From FEN-1279 sp964400285 (GTDB taxonomy: Bacteria; Bacteroidota; Ignavibacteria; Tepidaquicellales; Tepidaquicellaceae): a stretch of DNA of 64,000 bases. The notes beneath the pieces were generated by a model. That model saw only the letters and a list, made by a program, of their open reading frames with translations. It had not been told where the DNA came from and did no database searches. This document shows positions 26,684 through 35,656 of this stretch, one piece after another (position 1 is the stretch's first letter; each line of letters starts with the position of its first letter). The stretch spans positions 186,001 through 250,000 of the forward strand of contig CAYNTK010000003.1 in NCBI GenBank assembly GCA_964400285.1. The letters are read 5' to 3'. Position numbers and translations under genes: made by a program.

Positions 26684-27991
26684 CTATGCTTTATAAATTT
26701 TCTTGCTTTTATATTTACCAAAGGCGTTTCTGGTATCGACTATCAACTTTGAATTTTGAAGAATAAATCCGTAATCATAATAAGAATGATCAGTAGATAA
26801 TAAAACTAAATCATATTTAGCTAAATTTGTTTTAGTAATTTTTACAGATTTTTTGTTAAACGAATATTTTCTTAATTTTGGGATTTCTTTCACATAGTCA
26901 TCATTATAATCTACTTTTGCTCCCTTATCCTGTAATAATTCTATCAGTTTTAATGATGGAGACTCTCGGATATCATCTATATCTTTTTTATAAGCTAATC
27001 CAAGTATTAGAATTCTCGCTCCATTAATATGTTTAAAGTTTCTATTTAAAGCAAACATAACTTTTTCAACGACAAAATATGGCATATAAGTATTTACTTC
27101 ACCAGCAAGCTCGATAAATTTGGTCGAAATCTCGTATTCTCTTGCTTTCCAAGTCAAATAAAAAGGGTCTATAGGAATACAATGTCCACCTAAACCTGGT
27201 CCCGGATAGAATGGTGTAAAACCGAATGGTTTTGTTGAAGCAGCTTTTATTACTTCCCAAATATCTATGTTCATTCTATCAAATACAATTTTTAATTCGT
27301 TTACCAAAGCTATATTTATAGAGCGATAAATATTTTCCAATAATTTAGTTGCTTCCGCTGCTCTTGCACTCGAAACCGTAACTACCTTTTCTATAACTTT
27401 ACTATAAACCATAGTCCCAACTTTTGTGCATTTTGGAGTAACTCCGCCAATAACTTTTGGGATAGTAGATGTTGAATAATCAGGATTATTTGGATCTTCT
27501 CTTTCAGGTGAAAAACATAAATAAAAATCTTTACCTACTTTATATCCACCTTCTTCCAAAATTCTTAAAATATCCTCATCTGTTGTTCCAGGATAAGTTG
27601 TACTTTCTAAAGAAATCATCTGATCTTTTTTCATATATTTCGATATTTCAATAGTAGAATTTATCACATAGCTTAAATCGGGTTCCCTATTTGCATTTAA
27701 AGGTGTTGGAACACATATTATAACCACATCAATCTCATTTATTCTTGAAAAATCTGTAGTAGCGAAAAAAGTTTTTCTTTCTACTTCTCTTGCAATTTTA
27801 TCGGAAGGAATATGTTTAATATAAGATTTTTTATTTTTATTAATATGAATAATTTTCTCATTATCGAGATCAAAACCTAAAACACAAATATTTTTTTTTG
27901 AAAATTCTAAAGCAAGCGGTAAGCCAACGTAACCCAACCCAATAATTCCAACTTTGAAGTCATTTTTTTTAATTTTCTGTATTAAATCCAT
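26684..27991 (-). CDS. UDP-N-acetyl-hexosamine/UDP-sugar 6-dehydrogenase (WecC/WbpA family)
   Basis: A 435-residue nucleotide-sugar dehydrogenase. Features are the NAD site GIIGLGYVGLPLALEFSKK, ICVPTPLNANREPDLSYV, the catalytic-Cys region GPGLGGHCIPIDPFYLTWKA and the C-terminal UDP domain LILGLAYKKDIDDIRESP. The length and the REPDLSY motif fit the UDP-GlcNAc/UDP-ManNAc branch, which oxidises C6 to a uronic acid for surface polysaccharides. It is the last gene of the exopolysaccharide operon, 40 bases after the NusG-like gene. Confidence 0.88.
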   Translation of the reverse strand: MDLIQKIKKNDFKVGIIGLGYVGLPLALEFSKKNICVLGFDLDNEKIIHINKNKKSYIKHIPSDKIAREVERKTFFATTDFSRINEIDVVIICVPTPLNANREPDLSYVINSTIEISKYMKKDQMISLESTTYPGTTDEDILRILEEGGYKVGKDFYLCFSPEREDPNNPDYSTSTIPKVIGGVTPKCTKVGTMVYSKVIEKVVTVSSARAAEATKLLENIYRSINIALVNELKIVFDRMNIDIWEVIKAASTKPFGFTPFYPGPGLGGHCIPIDPFYLTWKAREYEISTKFIELAGEVNTYMPYFVVEKVMFALNRNFKHINGARILILGLAYKKDIDDIRESPSLKLIELLQDKGAKVDYNDDYVKEIPKLRKYSFNKKSVKITKTNLAKYDLVLLSTDHSYYDYGFILQNSKLIVDTRNAFGKYKSKKIYKA

Positions 27992-28031
27992 AATATTATT
28001 TAGTATTTATTTATTTAATTCGATTTGAGAT

Positions 28032-28544
28032 TTATAAGGGTTTAATCAACTTAACTTCTGAACTGCTTAATTGAACGCTGAAGGTAGAATTTAATTCTAT
28101 TATATTAACAATCAACTTATAATTTCCTCTAATTTCTTTAATATAACCAGTTAATCCTCTGAAAATTCCTCCAGTAATTTGAACAATATCACCCTCTATA
28201 ATTTGTTTTTCCTCTACTTTTATTTTTTCAGGTGCTTGAAGAGATAATTTAATATTTTTGATTTCACTATCGGTAATAATTGCAGGTCTTTTTTCATACA
28301 CAACATATTTCATCGCACCATAAGTATTACTAATCGCTTTAATTCTCTCTTCTTCACTTGCATTAACAAATACATAACTCGGAAATAAAGGAACCATCAG
28401 TTTTTTCTTTCTATCTGACCAATACCTAATTGTCTGAATTAATGGCAAATACGCTTCAATATCTTTTCTTATTATCTGTTCGAATACTTTCTTCTCATTT
28501 CTTGGTTTGGTATGAATGACATACCATTTTCTCATTTCTTCCAA
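28032..28544 (-). CDS. NusG-like transcription antiterminator (UpxY/RfaH-type)
   Basis: A 170-residue NusG paralogue. The NGN domain has RKWYVIHTKPRNEKKVFEQI and VPLFPSYVFV. The C-terminal KOW domain has IEGDIVQITGGIFRGLTGYIKEI. UpxY proteins in Bacteroides promote readthrough of their own long capsule operon, and RfaH does the same in enterobacteria. The general NusG is normally next to secE and rplK, which are absent here, so this is the specialised type. Unusually, it is not the first gene but sits fourth in the operon. Confidence 0.85.
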   Translation of the reverse strand: MEEMRKWYVIHTKPRNEKKVFEQIIRKDIEAYLPLIQTIRYWSDRKKKLMVPLFPSYVFVNASEEERIKAISNTYGAMKYVVYEKRPAIITDSEIKNIKLSLQAPEKIKVEEKQIIEGDIVQITGGIFRGLTGYIKEIRGNYKLIVNIIELNSTFSVQLSSSEVKLIKPL

Positions 28545-28586
28545 TTATCAAAGTATATTTAAAATAATTAATTAATAATAAATTTG

Positions 28587-28868
28587 CTAATCGAAATAAC
28601 TTTTTAAAAACTTTTGAACAATATATGCTGATAATAACATCAAAGCTAAATACAATATAATCAATTGAAAAAAATTCTTACTAATTTTATATGAAAATAT
28701 TTTCCCCCTCCATCCACATGCTTGACAGAAATAAGGACTCAATTTAATTTTTTTTGATACTTTTTCAATAAAATTACGAGTTCGGCTTCTTCTAAGGGAA
28801 GCAATCTTACCACAGTTTGGGCATCTTGCAAGCTGAACATTTTTCCTTATGAATAATCTTAAATTCAA
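28587..28868 (-). CDS. Zinc-ribbon membrane protein, unknown
   Basis: A 93-residue protein with two CxxC pairs (CPNCG near residue 17 and CQACG near 48) separated by a basic Arg/Lys stretch (SLRRSRTRNF), then a hydrophobic membrane helix (about residues 67-86). The pattern is a cytoplasmic zinc ribbon tethered to the membrane. It lies between the Wzc-like kinase and the NusG-like regulator with short gaps, so it probably serves the exopolysaccharide system. I know no characterised homologue. The frame and composition support it as a real gene. Confidence 0.65.
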   Translation of the reverse strand: MNLRLFIRKNVQLARCPNCGKIASLRRSRTRNFIEKVSKKIKLSPYFCQACGWRGKIFSYKISKNFFQLIILYLALMLLSAYIVQKFLKSYFD

Positions 28869-28880
28869 ATTTGTAATAAA

Positions 28881-31145
28881 TTACTTTTTAATTTGTTTAC
28901 TTCTTCTTTTGTCAAGTCCATCAGGTCTTGAATAATAATAATAATAGTTATAATAATACCCATATGCACTCTTTAAGCTAAAATTATTTAATACGGAACC
29001 TAAAAACTTATGTGATTCTATATCGTTAATTCTCACATACGTTTTTACAAAAGCATCCATAGGTGTTTTATTTGCCTGAACAATTAAAATTGTTCCATCA
29101 GAAATTCTCGATAATATTTCTGGGTCTGTTACCGAAATAAATGGGGGTGAATCAAGTATGATAACATCATATATCTGTTTCAATTTTTCAAGAAAATCAG
29201 TCATTTGTTTTGAACCTAAAAGTTCGGATGGATTTGGAGGAATTGTCCCACTTGTTATATAAAATAAATTCGATAATTTTGATTTACGAGTAATTTCATC
29301 AAGAGAAACTTTAGAAAACAAATAATCACTTAAACCTGGAAATCTTTCAGATTCAAAAATTGCATGTATTCTTGGTTTTCTTAAATCACAATCCATCAAT
29401 AATACTTTTTTTTCTGCCATCGCAAAACTACCAGAAAGATTTAGGGCAACAGTGGTTTTTCCTTCACCCGGAACAGAGCTTGTTACTAATATAGTTTTTA
29501 AATCTGATTCCAATTTGGAATATAGAATTCTTGTCCTAAGTGCTTTAAAGGATTCAGAAGCAGTAGCGTTTGGTTTATTAGCAACAATAAATTCCAATTG
29601 AGAAGAACCGAGTTCTTTTAATTCCTCAATAGAAGGTATCCATGCTAAAACCGAAATTCCTTTATTTTCTATCTCTTCAGGGTTTTTTATTGACCTATCC
29701 AGATAATTTCTAATGAATGCAAAACCAATACCTAAAATTAAACCTATAATAGAACCAATAGATAAAATTAATATTCTATTTGGCTTTGCAGGTTTTAATG
29801 GTAATAGTGCCCTGTCAATTATATTAACATTACCTAATTGTGCTCTTTCATTAACCATAGCTTCCTGATATTTTTCTTCAAGAGCAAGAAATAATTTCTC
29901 ATTAGATTTTCGCTCTCTTTCGAGTCTTGCAAGTTCTATGCTTTGAGATGGTATTTTTGAAAATTCTTTTTCGTATTTAATTAGAAGATTTTTAAGTGAA
30001 TTAACTTTTGCTAAATTAGATTGTAAGTCAATTCCAATTTCAATAAATTTTTGATATAATGAAGATTTCTCGTTTGGGTTATTAGATAGAATACCTGTTT
30101 TAATAATTTTTACTTTCTCATCATATTCTTTTTTTAGAGGGTCTAATTTTTTATCATATTCAAATTCAACTTTTTCAATAAGCTTTTTATCAGTTGGTAC
30201 AGTTAATTCAATCTTTTTTTGGATTTCAAGTTCAGCAATCTTTTTTTGTAATTCACTTACGTAAGGTTGATTTATTTGACCTTCAATAAAATTAGGCAAA
30301 CTTTTGTCAATTTTTTCTAATTCCGATTTTATTTCCCCATATGCCTTCTGTTTTGTTTTTAAATCTACTTCGGCAGAGTTTTTCTCCGCTTCAAATGTGG
30401 ATAAATTGTCTATTAAAGTTTTCGCTTTATCATCTAAGAAAATAATACCACCTTTTTGTTGATAGTCCTGTAGAGCAGCTTCAGAAATATTTAAATCCTT
30501 TATTTTTTTCTCTTTTTCTTCTTCAAGAAAATTCTTCATTATCGTAAGTTCGCGTCTTGCAAACTCAACACTATATTTTAAATATGTCTCTGCATAAACA
30601 TTTGCTATTAATTGAGCTTCGAAACTCGATGGACTTTGAACTTCTATTTCTGCAATATCTAAACCTCTTTTTTGAACTATAGAGACTATATTCGATAACT
30701 CTTTGGTTAGAACAGTTTTAGAAACAACATTGTTTTCATCATCTCTTTTTCTATTAATCAGATAATAAAAAATTTTTTTATCAGAACTTATTTTAAAACT
30801 ATCTAACAAAGCTGAAGCAACCTTTTCTCTGATTGTATAACTTTTTAAAATTTCTATTTCATTTGAAATATATCTATCGGTCTGAAAATCCTGAAATTCG
30901 GGAATCAATTGAGTAGATAAAATACTTCCTTGAGGTCGAACTATTTTCAAAGTCGTAGTAGTCTTATAAATATCGATAGCGTTAATTACATAAAAAACAG
31001 TAATTAATACACTTGTTATAAAGATTAATACAACAGGAAACAGATTAAGCTTTATAATATTTATATAATCTTTAATATTATTAGAAGGGTTTATTCCAAT
31101 AACATTTTGTTTTGAACCTATTTGTTTTTTTGAATTCTGTTCCAA
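28881..31145 (-). CDS. Exopolysaccharide co-polymerase with tyrosine autokinase domain (Wzc-like)
   Basis: A 754-residue inner-membrane protein. It has a Wzz domain with a membrane helix near residue 35, long periplasmic coiled coils (about 190-430) and a second helix near 460 (ILILSIGSIIGLILGIGF). A cytoplasmic BY-kinase domain follows, with Walker A SSVPGEGKTTVALN, A' MDCDLRKP and B VIILDSPP. The C-terminal tail has a tyrosine cluster (about residues 728-738), the autophosphorylation target that controls chain length. It is the second gene of the operon. Confidence 0.92.
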   Translation of the reverse strand: MEQNSKKQIGSKQNVIGINPSNNIKDYINIIKLNLFPVVLIFITSVLITVFYVINAIDIYKTTTTLKIVRPQGSILSTQLIPEFQDFQTDRYISNEIEILKSYTIREKVASALLDSFKISSDKKIFYYLINRKRDDENNVVSKTVLTKELSNIVSIVQKRGLDIAEIEVQSPSSFEAQLIANVYAETYLKYSVEFARRELTIMKNFLEEEKEKKIKDLNISEAALQDYQQKGGIIFLDDKAKTLIDNLSTFEAEKNSAEVDLKTKQKAYGEIKSELEKIDKSLPNFIEGQINQPYVSELQKKIAELEIQKKIELTVPTDKKLIEKVEFEYDKKLDPLKKEYDEKVKIIKTGILSNNPNEKSSLYQKFIEIGIDLQSNLAKVNSLKNLLIKYEKEFSKIPSQSIELARLERERKSNEKLFLALEEKYQEAMVNERAQLGNVNIIDRALLPLKPAKPNRILILSIGSIIGLILGIGFAFIRNYLDRSIKNPEEIENKGISVLAWIPSIEELKELGSSQLEFIVANKPNATASESFKALRTRILYSKLESDLKTILVTSSVPGEGKTTVALNLSGSFAMAEKKVLLMDCDLRKPRIHAIFESERFPGLSDYLFSKVSLDEITRKSKLSNLFYITSGTIPPNPSELLGSKQMTDFLEKLKQIYDVIILDSPPFISVTDPEILSRISDGTILIVQANKTPMDAFVKTYVRINDIESHKFLGSVLNNFSLKSAYGYYYNYYYYYSRPDGLDKRRSKQIKK

Positions 31146-31175
31146 ATAAAATAATCAATAAATATTGTAAAGTAT

Positions 31176-31721
31176 TTAATTTTTATTTGTAATAGATAAT
31201 ACTAATATTGCTAATGAAATTAATACCGCTGTAGTAGATAATATCAACGAATAATGATCTTTGAAAAATAATCTTGGCTCTCCAGGAAAGACTAAAATAT
31301 CACCCGGAATTAGGACAAAATTTCTATTTTTCTTGTTTAAAACTTTTTTAGACCAGAAAATATCGTCATAATCTATTTTTATAAGTTCATCTGCAGTTAC
31401 ATTTAATGTATCATTTTTAGGTCTAAATAATCTTACATCATCTAATTTTGCATCAACTGTAGGACCTCCTGCAAACGATATTAAATCAACCAAGGTTGAA
31501 CCTTTAGGAATAATGTATTTACCTGGAAAATTAACATATCCCCAAACACTAACCTCAATATTTATCTTGTCTTTTTCACCGAAATTATATAAACCACCTT
31601 GTTGAGTATAAACTTGGTTTAAACCCACCTTCTCTTTATCTTGTGCATTAACAACTCCCCAAAAATTTAAAGATATATTGGGAAAAACTATAAAAAATAG
31701 AATATAAAGTGATTTTTTCAA
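31176..31721 (-). CDS. SLBB-domain polysaccharide export-associated protein
   Basis: A 181-residue protein with a signal peptide, a single SLBB beta-grasp domain (INIEVSVWGYVNFPGKYIIPKGSTLVDLISFAGGP) and a C-terminal hydrophobic helix. SLBB domains form the periplasmic barrel of Wza-type exporters. This protein lacks the N-terminal Poly_export domain and is half the length of Wza, so it cannot be the full outer-membrane channel. It is the first gene of the operon, 30 bases before the Wzc-like gene, and probably contacts that protein. Confidence 0.75.
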   Translation of the reverse strand: MKKSLYILFFIVFPNISLNFWGVVNAQDKEKVGLNQVYTQQGGLYNFGEKDKINIEVSVWGYVNFPGKYIIPKGSTLVDLISFAGGPTVDAKLDDVRLFRPKNDTLNVTADELIKIDYDDIFWSKKVLNKKNRNFVLIPGDILVFPGEPRLFFKDHYSLILSTTAVLISLAILVLSITNKN

Positions 31722-31808
31722 CTTATAAAAAATTTTAACTTTAAATATATCATATTATAAACTAAAACTAAATGTAAAAAAAACTATTAATTTATTCAAC
31801 TTCTAATG

Positions 31809-33116
31809 TTAATGCCCGCTTCGTCTTGTAGGGGTTGCATTCCATAACTTTAACATTAAAATAGCTCCTATTAATGAAAAACCAATCATACTCGGACCCC
31901 AAGAAGCCCATCCAAAATTATCGAGTAACCATCCGACTCCAATACCCACTGCCGCACCCCCAATATATTGCATTCCATCGAACATACCTGTTGCAGTTGC
32001 TGCTGCTCGCTTGCCTCCGAAATCCATAGAAGCAGTTCCAGATAGCATCGAATGGACCATACTTATTGCAGCAGAATTTACAATAAAAGCTATAATAATT
32101 AATGTCAAATCTTTTGAAAGCCAAATGACAGCAAGACATAATATTTGTAGAAAATATCCAATGAAAGCTACTGGTGGTCTTCGTGATTTAAAAAACCAAT
32201 CAGAAGAAGTACCTGCAATGAAAGCACCTGCAATCCCTGCAATTACAACTCCTAAAGCCCCTTTTTGAAAAATTCCTGAATCTAATGCCAAATTCTGATA
32301 CTCTTGCATATATCTCGGGAACCATTGTTCAAATCCGTGTCTAACAAATCCAGTGCAAAATTCTGCAATTGCTATAGTTATAGTAATAGGATTTGTAAAT
32401 ACTTTTCTAAAAACATATTTAAAAGTAATTTTTTCCGTGTCTCCACTTGTTGCATCTTGAGTATCTAAAATTGGAAAACCAACATCTTCAGGAGAATCCT
32501 TCACAAATAAAAATGTTGCAAAAGACATTAAAGCTATTATAAATGCCGGTAAAAAGAATACCCATTGCCATGGGAGTACCGTTACAGCAAAACCTCCAAT
32601 AATAAAAATCAATGCTCTCCCACTTTGTATCATTGAACCAAATATAGCAGAGAAAACTCCTCTTTCACGAATATGAAACCAAGCCGAATTTACTTTTATT
32701 AATGACAATGCACTATAAGATTGGAAATATGCATTCAACGCCCAAACACTTGCAAAATAACTCAGTAAAAAAGTTCCTGCTCCAAGAAAACCCATATAGG
32801 CACCCAAACCAAATAAAATATTAAATATTACTGTTCCAATAGAACCGATAAGCATTGATTTCCTCCCTCCAATTCTATCAGCTAAAGGTCCGTTAAACAA
32901 TGCAGATATACCATAAATCGTAAGTGCAGCAGTTATAATAGTTCCAATAGTAGTTTTATCCCATCCATAATTATCAGATAAGGATTTGTTTGCAAAAGAT
33001 AAATTATACCTCCCCATATACATAGTAGCATAAGTAATACCAAGTGTTAACCAGTTTAACGCTCTTCTTTTTCTAAATGCAAATGTATGAATGGGTTTCG
33101 TACTTATTTCGCTCAT
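31809..33116 (-). CDS. MFS transporter, organophosphate antiporter (OPA)-like
   Basis: A 435-residue, 12-helix major facilitator protein of the GlpT/UhpT type. Signs are MGRYNLSFANKSL near the N-terminus, the A-motif NGPLADRIGGRKSMLIG, and KDSPEDVGFP in the central loop. These transporters exchange a sugar phosphate or glycerol 3-phosphate for phosphate. The substrate is not readable. The gene lies 12 bases after the cupin gene in the prmA-cupin-MFS run. Confidence 0.82.
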   Translation of the reverse strand: MSEISTKPIHTFAFRKRRALNWLTLGITYATMYMGRYNLSFANKSLSDNYGWDKTTIGTIITAALTIYGISALFNGPLADRIGGRKSMLIGSIGTVIFNILFGLGAYMGFLGAGTFLLSYFASVWALNAYFQSYSALSLIKVNSAWFHIRERGVFSAIFGSMIQSGRALIFIIGGFAVTVLPWQWVFFLPAFIIALMSFATFLFVKDSPEDVGFPILDTQDATSGDTEKITFKYVFRKVFTNPITITIAIAEFCTGFVRHGFEQWFPRYMQEYQNLALDSGIFQKGALGVVIAGIAGAFIAGTSSDWFFKSRRPPVAFIGYFLQILCLAVIWLSKDLTLIIIAFIVNSAAISMVHSMLSGTASMDFGGKRAAATATGMFDGMQYIGGAAVGIGVGWLLDNFGWASWGPSMIGFSLIGAILMLKLWNATPTRRSGH

Positions 33117-33128
33117 AATTTAATAAAT

Positions 33129-33446
33129 TTATTTAATATAAATTGCCAACCATATACATTTAGGTTCAGATGATGTATAATTGACTCTATGTTTTGTATT
33201 TGCAGGTATAAGTAAATAATCTCCTGATTTCATTTTAAAAACCTTACCATCGAAATATTTAATTTCCGATTCACCTTGAAGTAATACAACAAATTCATCT
33301 TTATCTTCTTCCAACCATATATCTTCTTCTGTAATCTGACCTGCTGAAATAATTTTTTCTATTAAACAATTATCTTTTCTATATAATGGGAAAAATAATT
33401 CTTTTTGAAAATCTAATTCTTTATTTAATGTGAATATATTTTCCAT
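33129..33446 (-). CDS. Small cupin-domain protein
   Basis: A 105-residue single-domain cupin, from the ATG at 33446. It has the motif EFVVLLQGESEIKYFDGKVFKMKSGDYLLIPANTKHRV, whose histidines and Glu would hold a metal ion. The start lies inside the 3' end of prmA in another frame; an upstream ATG at 33467 would add seven residues (a Lys-rich stretch) that do not fit. The function (sensor, isomerase or dioxygenase) is unknown. It lies in a tight run with prmA and the MFS gene. Confidence 0.75.
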   Translation of the reverse strand: MENIFTLNKELDFQKELFFPLYRKDNCLIEKIISAGQITEEDIWLEEDKDEFVVLLQGESEIKYFDGKVFKMKSGDYLLIPANTKHRVNYTSSEPKCIWLAIYIK

Positions 33447-34308
33447 ATTTTTTTTTCTTAACTGCATATATACCTAACCATTCTGACTTATATCTAATTT
33501 CTCTTATATTGAAATGATTTGCTTTTAAAGATTTTGAAATTTGACTTTCTTCATCGGCTAATACACCTGATATAAAAAGCTTCCCGCCGTCCTTTAGCTT
33601 TTCACTTAAAAAATACAAATTTTTCTCTATAACATCCCTCAAAATATTAGCAAATATGATATCAAAATTTGTTTCTTTTATCTCAAAAATATCTTTTTTA
33701 TAAATTTTGATTTTATCAGAGACCTTATTATTTATTACATATTCTTTTGCATTTTCAATCGAATCTTCATCAATGTCAATAGCAACTGCTTCTTTTGCAC
33801 CGAAATTAATTGCTGCAATAGCAAGGATTCCGGTTCCGCATCCGTAATCAAGAATATATTCATCTTTCAAATCCATAAAATCACACATCAAATCAATAAC
33901 TAACTGCGTTGTTTCATTATGCCCAGTGCCAAAAGACATTTTTGGGTCAATCTCAATAAGTATTCTATTCTTATATTTTCGAATATCTTTTTTTAACCAG
34001 GAAGGATAAATAACAATTTTATCTCTAATTAAAACTGGTTTAATTGTTTTTTTCCAGTTTTTATTCCAATCTTCGTCAATAATTTTTCTTACTTTATACT
34101 TACTATCATTATAACATCCATTTGCATACAAATATCTAAAAACTAAAGATCTTTTTTCATCATCTTCTTCTTTGAAATATAAAACAAAGGAATTTTCTCT
34201 CTCAAGAATATTATCTACTCCAGCAAGATATAAAATAGTCAATATAGCTTCATAATTTTTTTTATTGAATCCAATTTCTACTTCATAATAATACTTAATT
34301 CTATCCAT
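33421..34308 (-). CDS. prmA: Ribosomal protein L11 methyltransferase PrmA
   Basis: A 295-residue SAM methyltransferase. The core motifs DPKMSFGTGHNETTQLV, ILDYGCGTGILAIAAINFG, AIDIDEDSIENAKEY and DIIFANILRDVI are characteristic of PrmA, which trimethylates lysines of ribosomal protein L11. It overlaps folD by eight bases. A run of nine A residues on the coding strand (plus-strand 33448-33456) lies in its last codons and overlaps the cupin start, giving a Lys-rich C-terminus. Confidence 0.9.
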   Translation of the reverse strand: MDRIKYYYEVEIGFNKKNYEAILTILYLAGVDNILERENSFVLYFKEEDDEKRSLVFRYLYANGCYNDSKYKVRKIIDEDWNKNWKKTIKPVLIRDKIVIYPSWLKKDIRKYKNRILIEIDPKMSFGTGHNETTQLVIDLMCDFMDLKDEYILDYGCGTGILAIAAINFGAKEAVAIDIDEDSIENAKEYVINNKVSDKIKIYKKDIFEIKETNFDIIFANILRDVIEKNLYFLSEKLKDGGKLFISGVLADEESQISKSLKANHFNIREIRYKSEWLGIYAVKKKKYGKYIHIK

Positions 34309-35185
34309 ACATTCTCCCTGAAGCCGAGTCTAAAGTATTTTTCATAAGCATTGCAATAGTCATAGGACCAACTCCACCCGGAACTGGGGTTATCCTTAAA
34401 CATTTATCAATACATCCTTCATAATCAACATCTCCTACAAGTCTGCTCCCCGACTTTTTAGTCGTATCAGTAATTCGATTGATTCCAACATCTATTATAA
34501 CACATCCTTCTTTTATCATTTCCTTTTTTATAAAACGTGGTTTCCCTATTGCAGTAATTATTATGTCAGCGTTTAATGTGTATTCTTTGATGTCTTTTGT
34601 ATAACTATGGCAAACAGTTACTGTAGAGTTCAGAAACTTTTGAATAAATAAATTTGCAACAGGTTTGCCAACAATATTACTTCTTCCTATTACAACTACA
34701 TTTTTACCTTCGGTTTCTATTTCACTCCTTTTAAGAAGCTCAACTACTCCATAAGGAGTGCATGGAATAAAACTTTTAACACCTATAACCATCTTACCGA
34801 TATTTATAGGATGAAATCCATCAACGTCCTTTTTGTAGTCAATAGATTCTATAATATTTTCTTCGTTAATATGTTTTGGTAAAGGTAGTTGAACTAAAAT
34901 TCCATGAATATTTTTATCAAAATTAAATTCATTTATTAATTTTATAACCTGCAATTCTGAAGCTTCTTCAGAAAGGGTCTTGGTTATCGAAAAAAAACCT
35001 AATTCTTCACAAGCTTTTCCTTTACTTTTTACATATGAAACTGAAGCAGGATTATCACCTACAAGAATAAACGCTAATCCAGGGATGATATTTTTTTCTT
35101 TTTTTAATTCAATTACTTCGTTCTTTATCTCCTCTTTAATTTGTGAAGCAATTAATTTTCCATCAATTATTTTATTCTCATTCAT
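34301..35185 (-). CDS. folD: Methylenetetrahydrofolate dehydrogenase/cyclohydrolase FolD
   Basis: A 294-residue bifunctional enzyme of one-carbon metabolism. Motifs include YVKSKGKACEELG (catalytic Lys), HGILVQLPLPKHI, KDVDGFHPINIGKM, the NADP site VVIGRSNIVGKPVANLF and TPVPGGVGPMTIAML. It links methylene- and formyl-tetrahydrofolate, connecting to the glycine cleavage protein GcvT encoded elsewhere in the window. It is followed by prmA with an eight-base overlap. Confidence 0.95.
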   Translation of the reverse strand: MNENKIIDGKLIASQIKEEIKNEVIELKKEKNIIPGLAFILVGDNPASVSYVKSKGKACEELGFFSITKTLSEEASELQVIKLINEFNFDKNIHGILVQLPLPKHINEENIIESIDYKKDVDGFHPINIGKMVIGVKSFIPCTPYGVVELLKRSEIETEGKNVVVIGRSNIVGKPVANLFIQKFLNSTVTVCHSYTKDIKEYTLNADIIITAIGKPRFIKKEMIKEGCVIIDVGINRITDTTKKSGSRLVGDVDYEGCIDKCLRITPVPGGVGPMTIAMLMKNTLDSASGRMYG

Positions 35186-35202
35186 TAAAATAAATTTATT
35201 TT

Positions 35203-35613
35203 TTATCTTTCCACAGCTCCGAATTCGTCTCTAATAAACGCATCATCATATCCTAAACTCTTAACCTTGATTAACATTTCTCTTGCTGACTCGATATCAC
35301 TATATTCTCCTATCAATATTCTATAAATTCCTTCGGTAGTTAATTTAGCTATAACATTAATATCTAATTTATTCCGAGCTTCAGATACAAAATAATCAGC
35401 ATTGTTTTTATTTACAAATGCACCAATCTGAACACTCAAAGTACCCCTTTGAATTTTTGGTACTCTTTTATAAACAGTATCTGTCTTTTTAAAAATTACT
35501 TTTCCATAAGTATCCTCTTCCGAACAAGATTCGTCTCCGCAGCAAGAAGAAAAATAAATTGGAAGAGTTATTAAGCTCAAAAATATAAATATTGCAGGCA
35601 TTTTTTTTAACAT
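35203..35613 (-). CDS. SPOR-domain lipoprotein (copy 1)
   Basis: A 136-residue protein with a lipobox (IYFSSC) and a SPOR domain in the C-terminal half (LSVQIGAFVNKNNADYFVSEA, IYRILIGEYSDIESAREML, DAFIRDEF). SPOR domains bind septal peptidoglycan stripped of stem peptides. The segment after the signal is Cys- and acid-rich (CCGDESCSEED). It lies just downstream of a second, similar gene, which suggests tandem duplication. Its exact role at the division site or envelope is unknown. Confidence 0.8.
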   Translation of the reverse strand: MLKKMPAIFIFLSLITLPIYFSSCCGDESCSEEDTYGKVIFKKTDTVYKRVPKIQRGTLSVQIGAFVNKNNADYFVSEARNKLDINVIAKLTTEGIYRILIGEYSDIESAREMLIKVKSLGYDDAFIRDEFGAVER

Positions 35614-35656
35614 TTCCTAAACCCCTTTTAAACTTTTAATCTAATAAATTTAGAAA

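Noticed and set aside
28032..28544. General elongation factor NusG
   Set aside because: The gene is inside a polysaccharide operon with no secE or rplK nearby, so the specialised UpxY/RfaH type fits better.
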